DNA of 64,000 nucleotides. Origin: Erpobdella octoculata. Lineage: Eukaryota; Annelida; Clitellata; Hirudinida; Erpobdellidae. The stretch is from positions 62,001 through 126,000 of the forward strand of contig CAXBUH010000076.1 of the NCBI GenBank assembly GCA_963978895.1, given 5' to 3'. Positions 23,438 to 34,700 of the stretch are shown here, piece by piece; the stretch's first letter is position 1; every line of letters begins with the position of its first letter. A model generated the notes under the pieces. The model was not told where the DNA came from. It did not search any database and saw nothing but the letters and a program-made list of their open reading frames with translations. The position numbers were made by a program, and so were the translations under genes.

Positions 23438-24156
23438 GGTAATTATGGAGAATAGCGGCAGAAATTCTTTTCGGTGTTTTTAATTATTTTTCCATAATAA
23501 TAATTATATATTTGTAATCACAATAATAACTCCAATTTAATGATCCAAGCAGTTTATTAATTTTTGATAATAAAATTCTCTCGTAAAACTCACGAAACGC
23601 GCAAGAGAACAGCAACAAAAACTATGAATAGCGAAGTCAAACAGAAATTACTATTGATAGCGCAGACAAGAAATATTTACAGCGCTTAAAAAAAAATTAT
23701 TAGCAAAAGTAACACAAAAAATAGTATTCACGCAGTCAAAATAACATTTAAAAAAAAAATGTAAGTTTATTTAAGTCCGAACTGTTCTTCATAGAATGTT
23801 AAACGCGATAGTTTTCAATTAAGGCACACAAATTAATTCATACTTTTTTAAAAAATAAGTTTTTTTTTAAAATTGTTTTATAAAAACTCGCACAATAAAT
23901 TTATTTGACAACTAATTTATTTGACATTTCATTTCGCTTCACCTTTGGTTAGTTTACTGTTTATGAACCTAGTTTTTCCTACTACCTGGCGGTTTTCTGT
24001 CATTAACTTCTTCTTTAATTATATTTTCAATAAATTATTTGGATTGGTAATTGGTTGATTGGTAATTTAATTCTGTTTCTAATAATATTAATTTTATATT
24101 ATAAAAATAATTAAAAACACCGAAAATAATTTCTGCCGCTATTCTCCATAATTACC
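23438..24156. mobile_element. Terminal-inverted-repeat element, about 720 bp
   Basis: Ends are GGTAATTATGGAGAATAGCG and its complement at 24137-24156, and the inverted repeat continues for about 60-75 bp (CGGTGTTTTTAATTATTTTT). The interior is AT-rich with no open frame. No unambiguous target duplication, so the superfamily is unassigned. Confidence 0.75.
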
Positions 24157-24188
24157 TTGTATAATATGTTAAGTTTTGTATATACATT

Positions 24189-24517
<329 letters not shown>

Positions 24518-24524
24518 GCCACTC

Positions 24525-24760
24525 TTGCCTATCTGTAGTCTATTGTTGGTAAAGCTGGAAAGTGATTAGGGCATGTGCTACATTGGATCATTTATTCAAC
24601 AGCTGGCATGTCTAAAATAAACAGTTTGTTACAGCTTTTAAATTAATTTTTAAATTAATCGCATCAACAGGCGACGATTACGAATCCAACTACGGCAAGC
24701 CTCAGAAGCAACTCGATGACATCCAAAAAACCAAGGATGAAGATTTCAAGTTTGTATAAG
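24525..24760 (+). pseudogene. Displaced, shortened copy of a CLINT1 exon with its upstream intron
   Basis: 24537-24670 closely matches the intron at about 26393-26523 (TATCTGTAGTCTATTG, CAACAGCTGGCATGTCTA). The exon 24671-24749 matches 26524-26668: acceptor CAACAG, DDYES, then NYGKPQKQLDDI, donor GTTTGTATAAG. It lacks 66 bp net (22 codons), so phase is kept and no stop is created. It lies upstream of the ENTH exons, out of order relative to the gene. It may be a remnant of a partial tandem gene duplication. Confidence 0.75.
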
Positions 24761-25033
24761 GGACTGGCAAACGTTTTTTAATTTTATGTCCTTGATTCTA
24801 GTTTCTAGTTACTAGTATCAAAGCTAGTTCTAGTAGTTAGTAGTTAGTATCCTACAGTTAATTTCCTAGAATGTTATTCATTTTAGTTATTTTAATCTAT
24901 AAATAAATTTGATTGAGTCTTATATAAATCTAAATCCAATATTATTTTGTTTATCCTTGATAAGCAGATTATTTTTTATATGATGTTAAATCTAGAAAAT
25001 ACAAAATTTAGTCAAATTATTAAACCATAACAG

Positions 25034-28000
25034 GCTAAATGTGGTTATGAGTTATACTGAAGTTGAGGCAAAAGTGAGAGAAGCAACAAATGATGATCCA
25101 CGGGGTCCCACTGGAGCTATCATGCAAGAAATCGCCCAGTACACGTTCACATATGAACACTTCCCTGAAGCAATTGGAATGTTGTGGAAGAGAATGCTGA
25201 CTGATAATAAAAAAAACTGGAGAAGGGTTTATAAAGTAAGATTAAGTTGTCGTTTATTGTTATAATGGAAGATTAGAGTTAATGTTTTAATATTTTGCAT
25301 TTGCAAACATTATTACATCATAGCAGTTTTTTACAAATTATTTTTTTATTCAGTCACTTGGGCTGCTTGATTACCTGATACACAATGGTTCCGAACGTGT
25401 CATTGGAGCAACGAGGGAGCGCCTGTATGATCTTCGACAATTGGAGAATTACACCTACAGCGATGAATTTGGAAGGGATCAGGGTATCAATGGTTAGACT
25501 TACAATTATACAGTTTAATTTGATGTGATGGAGTCATACACAGAAAGATTTGGTTTTCGACATTGAAAAGACAATAATGGATGTCATAGATCTACAGACT
25601 GAAACACTGTTCTATTCTCAATCCAAGGGGCAAATAATTTAACATGAACTGATTGAACGGATTGAATTACATATCTGAAACACTGGCCACAAACAACTCA
25701 TGTATAGAGGATCCAATTTACCTGCCACCCCCACGTTTGTCTTAAATTTGAATGTGCTGATCCTTCATCACCCCAATTAAGGAATTTAATAGATTCAAAA
25801 AAACTTTTAAAAACCTTGTTTTCCATTTCATTATTTCTCTTAAGCTCTGTAAAGCACTTTTTGAGTAACTTCTTAATGATCTACATCGCTTGAAAGGTTG
25901 TCATTGTTACAATTAAATCCGGTCTTATTCATATAGCCTTTGATTTGATTGTGTCCGAGTTAGAGATTTTTAAACTTGATTACTGTAAGAAATCTGTGTT
26001 GATTTGTTTTTTTATCTGTCAGCAGATTTAAAATGTAAACAATGTAGTTGTGTTGACGTTTTTATTGTTATTATTATTATTATTCATTTAAAGAAATGTT
26101 TTATTTATTTCCTGCACTTCATTCAGTTCGACAGAAGGTCAAAGAAATTCTCAACCTGATACAAAACGATGACGTTTTGAGAGAAGAAAGAAAGAAATCA
26201 AAAAAGAATAAGGATAAATATGTCGGCATTGTTGGTGGTCCAGGAGGATATGCCACCAGATATTGTGAGAATTCTTTTGGTTGATTTGATGTCACTTTGA
26301 AACATTTAAAGCAATTTTAATAATTCTAATCACCTGGTTAAACATAGATATTTGTAATTCACGTCACCAGTACCGATACTGTTGACTATCTGTAGTCTAT
26401 TGCTGGTAAACCTGGAAAACGATTAGGTCACATGCTGCATCAGATCATTTATTCAACAGCTGGCATGTCTAGACAGTTTGTTACAGCTTTTAAATTAATT
26501 TATTTTAATAATCGCATCAACAGGCGACGATTACGAATCCGAGCGAGGCTCGTCCAACTACGGCAAGCCTCAGAAGCAACTCGATGACATCAAGAACTGG
26601 CAGTCGGGAAACAAAACGATGGCAAAAGGAGCCATCAATAAAGTCGAGGAGTTCGTCAACAGCATCAAGTTTGTATAAGTGTTTGGTTATTATGAACTCT
26701 CTGAATCGATGGGTGTGGGAAGTAAGCAGTTCATCATATGAGCATGGATCATATTTCACTATTTTTGTTTTTAATTTGTAAGGCTTAATAGAAACCTTTT
26801 TATTTTTTCGGTTTGACAAAAATATTATTTCAAGTGAATCGTGTTTTCAATGGGACAAACTGCTTATTTTTGTCATATAGCTGAGAGATAGTCTGAAGAA
26901 GTTTAAATGAATTTGTTAAAAAGATTTAAGATATGGAAGCTGATCGAGACTTATGCTGGATGAGCTAGAGCTTCCATGGATATGTAGAAAGTGTCAGAAA
27001 TGATTTGAAGGGGTGCTTGCCTGAGGAAGCTTTGGTGGTTTGTGGGATAATGAAAGGCATTCAGACATAAAGAAACTTGATGGTGGAATGAAAAGGCTGC
27101 AGTATTGGTAAGATGTCTCTTGAATTCCAAGTGCCACTCAGTGACTCATTTAGGGCAACATAGAGTAGATCTGGCCGTCAAGAAAAAGAACTGTGACTAA
27201 ACCAGGCATGCAGCTAAGAATACCTTTCATTACTCCACACACCACCATGAATAATGGTTTTCATATTCAGACTACTCTCATTAATTCAACCCTGAACAAA
27301 TTCACTCCATGCTTCTCGGTCTTAAAGAAAATTCAACCTCGACAGGGAGACAATTTTCTTGTGGGAAAAACCTAGTGTGGAATTTTTCAGAGAAGGATTG
27401 GACTGTATATTTACGAACATTGTTGGTTCTTCTTCCTTCTTTGATATTGAGCCGCAAATCTGGTGTGAGTTTGTGAGCAAAGTTTTATGAAGTTTTAATT
27501 TTCTTAGGGGTCCTCCATGACATGAGTGGCAGGGTGTTAGGTGATCATATTCTCTCTGCCTAAACCAGAAAATTCAAAATCATACAAATAACTTAAAATT
27601 ATGTTATCAGAGAAAATAATCTATTCCAAATGGTGTACTTTTAAACTTGTTAACTGTTTGTTGTTCTTTTAACAACAGCAACGGCGACAGATACGGAACC
27701 AGGAATGGTGGAGATTACAAAGACGAGGGTGAGATGGTAGAGAAAGATCAGTACGTCTACATGAGATCAAGCTCCGATGCTGGAGTTAGTCGATATTTGT
27801 CGGCCATTCAAATGCTTTTTTCTTGGTTTTTATGCATATTTTTGTTTGCTATTTTTTTAAAGTTTTCTATTTGAAAATGATTTAGTTTTCTTTTTAATGT
27901 TGTGCTTTTCTTTGTCAACTTGTTAGATTTGTCATTAATTTTTTCCTTATTTCGTCAAACCCGTGCAAGCACGGAAAAACGAACATAAAATCGGAAAAGA

Positions 28001-28432
28001 AGAAGTGTAGCATTTAAGTTAAAACATTTATTTTAACTTTGCTAAGTTATTTCTATTCTATAAATTCAAGATAAACTTTTTTCGTTTTTTTTTTTAATTT
28101 TGAGCTTACTAGGATTTTAAAGAGATTATTAATGAGACTCTTAAGCATAACTTTAGGCTCTTTGTTAGAGAATAGTATAAACATTGGAAGAAAATAATAT
28201 CTACAGATGTGCAAATAAAGTTTTGTTTAAATTTATTGAATTGAAATCTGTTATTTACTAATTTATATTATATCATATTGACATCAGACAAATGACAAAC
28301 CAGTAAGATCAACACCAACATCTCCATTAAGAGTTACGAAGGCGGTCTCCTCAGAAGCAGACGCCAATGGAGATTTTGCTGATTTTCAATCTTCAGATGA
28401 CAACAATAACACTGAAAATGATTTCAATCCTG
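25034..28432 (+). CDS. CLINT1: Clathrin interactor 1 / epsinR-like ENTH protein, partial gene
   Basis: ENTH-domain adaptor that, in the family, links phosphoinositides, SNAREs, AP-1/GGA and clathrin at the trans-Golgi and endosomes. Exons: 25034-25235 (VREATNDDPRGP, NNKKNWRRVYK-type end), 25354-25492 (NGSERVIGATRERLYDLR, RDQGIN), 26127-26264 (RQKVKEIL, REERKKSKKNKDKYVG), 26524-26668 (NYGKPQKQLDDI), 27679-27784 (NGDRYGTRNGG) and 28288-28432 (GDFADFQSSDD). All boundaries have AG/GT signals and compatible phases. The KKNKDKYVG stretch is typical of CLINT1 rather than epsin 1-3, and DFADF resembles its gamma-adaptin ear-binding motif. The first exon (MWKVRE part) and the 3' exons were not found. 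Confidence 0.85.
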
Positions 28433-29623
28433 GTGAGTTTTTCCAACTTTCCATATATTTATGCATCCTATGTACAAATATAAAAGTTATTGCATAATAA
28501 AATTTAAATATAATTTGTGTAAAAGTTTAAAGAAGGCTTCTAGCATTTTGCAAATCTCTTTATTTTGCGTTTACCCACTGGCGTAGCTTAGATTGCAGCT
28601 GCCTGGGGTGTGTGGGGCAAATGCTACCCCCTCCCATTTTAAAAAAGAGAAATTGAAAAACAACAAAAGAATAACCTCAGTCAATGTTGGGTAACCCTGC
28701 TAGTAATGTATATTATTACTTCTGTTTTTTATCGGCTTTACTTCCGTTTTATCATTCTATTATTTTTTTTTATTATTTCTAAGTTACTTGCTTATGTTTT
28801 AACAGATTTATTTTTAAATATTTTTTATTTGAAAGAAAACTTTGAAAATTCACTATGCTCGTTTTTCGAACGGTGGTCGTATAGACTACTGAAAACGACA
28901 AAATGTTTAAAAGTCAGTTTCTTTTTTTTCTCAATGCAAACAATTATAATATAAATTTTAGGCTATAAACAGAAAAGCTAAAAACACATTTCTGACTTTA
29001 TCAGTAACACAGTTCAATAAAATCCAAAAATTTAACATTCAATAAATCAGTCAAGCAGTTCATGATAGTCGTTTCAGAACCGGAGTGTGCGGAAAGCACC
29101 AAAACAATTCCGATGAAGTGGTTTGCCGCACTTGGCCCACATGTACAGAGTGTTTTGCCACAATTTTCCAGCTTGTAGCGTCCTACTGTTTCACCTTTTC
29201 CAGATTGTGACCATGGCCAGTTGCTGAATCTTCCCTATCGTTTTGTTTTTTCAACCGTGCATGAATTCATTTCATCGGTATAAAACAACCTGAACAGCCT
29301 ATATGGGGTTTTTCAAGCAAAGCACCATTGTGGTGTTACAAACTTGTTATATATAGACTGTTTTAAAAGTGGCTATTCAAATGACTCTTTTTGGTCCAAG
29401 TTCATTTAAATCGTTTTTGGCATTTTGGTTGCCGCGGCATTGAACTGACCGTATTTGCGACCTACATTTCTTCACCCAAAGAACCGACACAGTCTAATCC
29501 CATCCCATCATTAGTATAATCAACTTCTACCTTCCTGGATATATTACAAAGAATAACATTTCTTCTTCATTTGCTTATTCAACAGTCACGTGTTATGATG
29601 CGCCGGGCGGAAGAATGACGAGT
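28433..29623. other. Downstream of the last CLINT1 exon: hAT-end fragment and possible piggyBac remnant
   Basis: CCACTGGCGTAGCTTAG at 28575 resembles one hAT terminus without a partner. On the minus strand, 29066-29200 can be read as WAKCGKPLHRNCFGAF, reminiscent of the cysteine-rich C-terminus of piggyBac transposases, with stops. Both assignments are weak. No 3' CLINT1 exon seen. Confidence 0.3.
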
Positions 29624-29631
29624 ATGTCAAC

Positions 29632-31165
29632 TAAGCTTCTGCGTCCCGTTATTTTTTTTGGAACGATACGATCTCTGAAATTTGCCTCGAATTAAACGAT
29701 ACGATACGAGACGCCTCGAACAATAACGATACGATATCGATACGATACGATATCGGGATCTCGACTGAAGTGGAAATTCATTGAAAAAAATTAATAAATA
29801 TTAAAAAATTTATAAAAATTTACCAAATTTAATTTTTTTTACAACTTGAAATAAGTTTAATTTGTTTAGTTTCGGTACATATATTTTTCTAAATTTAGAT
29901 TCTAAATAAAACACTACCGCCGATAGTAAGTATTTATTTACTTTATTTAGTACGCATTATGCGGTAGTTTATCAATTTAATTAAATGATTTTACTTGCTG
30001 ATGAAAAAAAAATTAAAATTATTTTTTCAAGTAATTGAAAAGTAGAAAACCTTCTAGCACACCAAAAGAACGACATTTTTAGGCAATTCAATAGTGAAAG
30101 TGGAAAAACCAATGGAGATAGAAATAGATTGCAGATTACTGAGATTGAGATTACTAGATTACTAAGATTAAATTAAAATGATACTGTTTCCCGCAGTCTT
30201 TGCATCTGGCAAGATTTACTTCTACATCCTTGTCATTGACTTTCTGCGTGACCGTCTCTTCCTCAAAGTACTCCCAGATTTGACCCCGGTGACGCGGCAT
30301 GATAATGATGACAAACACGAGAAAGTGCCTTTATGCAAGAATTAAGAAAGTGAAAAAAAACCCAGCATGTTTATTTATAGGCGATGGCGAATGCGGTTAG
30401 CAATAGCAAGAAAGAAGCTGAGAAAGTTTCGAATTCCAGCTGCATACGATACGGGCTACGGCACTGTCGTGCACACTACAGGTGGCACACAACCGAGATT
30501 ATAAAGATATATCTTAGATGAGCTACTATTACGGTCAATTACGGATATCGAAACACTAAAATAATCATTCCAATTCTATGTAACAAATTTGAAAAAATAA
30601 GTTTATGAAACAGACTAAACCAAAACATAAACATAGAATGATCATTACTATTACATTACTCATTATTCTCATTAATAATAATAGTCATCGATGTCAGCGA
30701 GTACGATTGCCTTGTAGGGCTTGCAGTATCAGTAGTATGCAGAGCTCGACTAGCAGCCTAAGAGGAGCGTGGCTTTTTTGCTGCCGGTTCCCAGACTAAA
30801 AATAGTAAATAATGGGGCTACAGGCTGTCTGGAAAACGAATTTAAAGTGGGGATGATAATAGTTATAAACTTCTGTCAATAGGTAGATTAATTATTCAAT
30901 GTTGATGAATCAATTGCAAATATTCACAGTTGTGACAATCGTTAATTAAATATGTATGACTTTCGTTATTTATTGGAAAATATTTGTTAAAAATCTCGAT
31001 ATTTTTCGGGATTTTAATCGGGAATGAAATTTTAAGTATCGCTAATTATATAGATATGAGACTTCTTCCGCAGGCTGTATCGTTTCAATGGCGATACGGG
31101 ATCTCCCGTATCGTTTTGAAATCTCGATTGAATTCGAGATAACGGTATCGGGACGCAGATGCTTA
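29632..31165. mobile_element. hAT element with BED zinc finger, 1534 bp
   Basis: Terminal inverted repeats TAAGCTTCTGCGTCCCG (left) and TAAGCATCTGCGTCCCG (right, complement) are flanked by identical 8-bp duplications ATGTCAAC at 29624-29631 and 31166-31173. Subterminal regions are rich in GATACGATACGAT and its complement, probably transposase-binding repeats. On the minus strand, 30301-30173 encodes MPRHRGQIWEYFEEE...CKDCGKQYHF, a BED finger as in hAT transposases. The catalytic part is absent, so the copy is internally deleted. Confidence 0.85.
30173..30301 (-). pseudogene. BED zinc-finger fragment of a hAT transposase
   Basis: Begins MPRHRGQIWEYF and contains CKDC followed by KQYHF, the first half of a BED finger (C-x2-C...H). 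It is open for about 43 codons and then degenerates. It lies within the 29632-31165 element. Confidence 0.6.
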
Positions 31166-31708
31166 ATGTCAACCTCAATGCTATTATCATCATCAAGAAT
31201 TAGTTACATAGCTTCTTTCAACCTGAAAAAACGTTCTGTTTGATGCCTTTCATTTTTAAACTTAACAAACATAACATTTCATTCGAAGAATGAAATTTGC
31301 AAAAAACACTATCACCAATTCAACCACTGCAAACTATAAGCTGAATAAACTAGTTTCGACTCGTTCGCATAAAGTACTCTATACGACCAACGATCGTAGA
31401 ACGAGCATGACTCATACATGTTAAGATTGTGGGTTAGTGTAAACACAATAAAATTTAATTAACGTTGCTGTTTACTTTTGAGTACATCCTCTTTCGATAT
31501 TTCAAACTTTTGTTATGATAACTCTCATGAAATTAGCATAATAAATTTTTAAAGTAATATCGGTCGAAAACCTTGAAAATGCTCATATTCTAACCCAGAT
31601 TAAACTACTTACTTTTAATAAAAAAATTATTTAAAGAATTTTATACAGTGTATTGAAGCTTTCTTAACATAAAAAGAAACTTTAATCAAATCTTCAATCT
31701 ATTATCAG

Positions 31709-34700
31709 ATAACATGGGATTATGGAATGTGAATGGATTCTCCAACGACACAGGAACAAACAATTGCTTCTTGAATAGTATTTTGCAAGTTGGTGTTTTT
31801 TAAGATTAATTTATTGTTATATTTAATACATTTTACTTTTTTTATTTTTTATTTTCTTGAGCACAAAAAAACAATCAATGAAACTCAAACAGAAAAATAA
31901 CATAAATAGAGACAAAAGTTTAAGTGCCAAATACAGAAAAGAATACAGATACCGGACAAAACTCAAGTTTGATTGGTTTGCGGCATCACATCAAACAGGC
32001 TAACACAACAACAAACGAGCAAAGCAACTTATTATACATTCAAATTTATGTAGAGTAACCATGACAACAACTTGCACTTATAAAAAAACACGCGCACACG
32101 TAGATATAATACAACAAAGATTTGCATGCATGCTGTGTTTCAAACACGGACATGACAATAATAATGATAATAATAAGAATACATTTTTCATCTTCAGATT
32201 CTCTGGCACCTTGACACTTTTAGAGATAACTTCCGCCTGCTTACCACACATTTCTGCACAGGCAATCACTGCATCTTCTGCTCACTGAAGGTATTTTGTT
32301 TTTATACATTTTCCCATGTTCTAGTTTATTTTATTTACATTTTTTTAGAAATAACTTTACTTTCTTGCTTATAGATTTATCAAGCCTGATTACTTGATTT
32401 CACTTCTAATATATTAACAGTTTTTAATTATTAGAACTAATTAAACAAACTCCATTGAAATTATTTCATTCAAATATATTTTCAAACACGATATTTCTCA
32501 CAACAGCACATCCACATGGAGTACCAATCCAATAATGAAAAAATACTGCCTTCCAGCGAGCTCAGAAAATCACTGGCTGAGAATTATACACGACAGAAAA
32601 GATATCAACTTGGTAGTATGGAAGACGCAGCAGAATGCTATGTTTGTAATTCTTAGTCCATTTATAGAACAGTCTTTTCATGGATGAGACACTTATTTTA
32701 AAATTTTAATATAAAACAATATTTCTATGAGTTGCTAGTTATTATCTTTTCTTTTAGTTTTTCCTTAACTTGTAATTGAATTATGATAATGTGGAGAACT
32801 GGGATGAGCTATAACAGGGGTGGGCAAACTTTTTGGACCTGGGGCCACTTCGAGTTCCAAAAAATTGATTGATAAAAGCATTGAAAACAGCTAGCACTTT
32901 TACAAAACAATGAAATTAAGTTTCTGTGTGTCTCTAATACAAGGATGTTCAATGAAGAACAATATTTCTATGATTTGCTAGTTATTTATTATCTTTTCTT
33001 TTAGTTATAAGTTTTTCTGTAACTTGTAATTGAAGTATGATAATGTGGAGAACTGAGATGAGCTATAAAGAAACATTTATTTAATCATCATCTTCATCAC
33101 ACCTGAATTGTATTAATAGGACATACTTATAAATGTCCTAAAAAGATTATTTTCTCATGGAAAAGTTTTTAGAAAAATTTTCATTTTTTAAATTGCAAGC
33201 TTGCTATAAATTGAAAATCTTTAATAAACTAAATTTGTTTATCTAAATGAAAGTTTAAGTAAAAAAATTGAGTATTTAAGTTATTCATTATATTCAAATG
33301 AGATATATCAGACAGTTCACAATTAAACATAAATAAATAAATAAATTTTTTTGCTTGCAGGAAACAATTTTGGAATGGTTTCATAGTAACATCAAATTTG
33401 TACTAGATGAGTCGGTTTGCACTGCTCCACACTGCATCACACACAGGAAAATGTCTTTGAATATTTCTGAAAAGGTCTGAATTTACTTTTTATATTATTT
33501 GTCGAAGCAAGATGGAATTCTGCTTTTTATTTTCCATGATTTAATTTCTTTCTATTTTTACATAAAGAAAGAAATTTAATATTTTCAAGCCCATTAAAAA
33601 AATTGGTATATTTAATCGTTTCTAATTATTTAAACTTTCTTGTTGAAACATGTTGTCAAATACATTCAGAGCTCTCTGACTTTGTACCTTGCCCACTGAA
33701 GTGGTGCTTCTAGTTTTTTCTAAGAGGATAGAATTATGTTGGTCCATGTCTGCATTGTCCTGTATTCAGGTGGTGTGCATATGTTAGTGTTTGTGTGTGC
33801 TTGAATGATGCATGTGTGCTTGCTTGAATGATGCTTGTGTGCTTGCTTGAACGATGCATGTCTAAAAAATTTACTCCCATCCTCATTGAATCAATGCTCG
33901 AGAACTTGAAGTGTAAGAAATGCTTCTTGATGATTGTTAATAGTAAATAAAACCTTTGTTCGTATCAACAGATCGTTTGCAGTTGTGGAGCAGAATCAAA
34001 AACAATAAACTTTAATCTGCCTGTTTTTTATGTGTCCACTATGGCTTTGGTGTAAGTTCACACATTCAATCAAAAGTTTAAGTTTTTAAAGTTAATATTT
34101 AAGTAATCATTCTGAAAATTGTATCAATTTGTTGTCAACAAAATCTATTTTAATTTGTAGAACTCTTTTACATTCTAAAGACAAGAAAAAATTAACATTT
34201 CCTATGAAGTTGAAAATTGCAAGAGAAATAGGAGATACAAGAAAATGCCCAGTGAGTATTGTATTTTGTTGTATTATTTTATTTTATAGCATTTTCTTAT
34301 TTTATTGTGTTTTGTTATTTTATTTTATTGCATTTTGTTAATTTATTTTATTTTATTACGTTGCGCCTTTTTACAATTTATTGCATTGTTATGTCATAGT
34401 TGAGAAACTGCATTTTATTGTATTGTTTGGCTTCCCAGCTATAACTCTTATATACTTTTCTAACAAATTAAACAACTCGCAATTTGTGTGTCATAGCCAC
34501 GTTGATGTTTCACATTTTTTTCTTCTAATATGATTATATTTTCTTATTTTGTTAATTAAATTGGTATGATTTTTTTAATTTCAAGAATCACTCGTGCACT
34601 CAAACAGCAAGAAACGTTCAGGTTGTTACCAGCTGTCCCGAACTAATTACTATTGGTTTCAAGTGGGACAGCGAAGAGACTGATGAGGAACAACTCAGAA

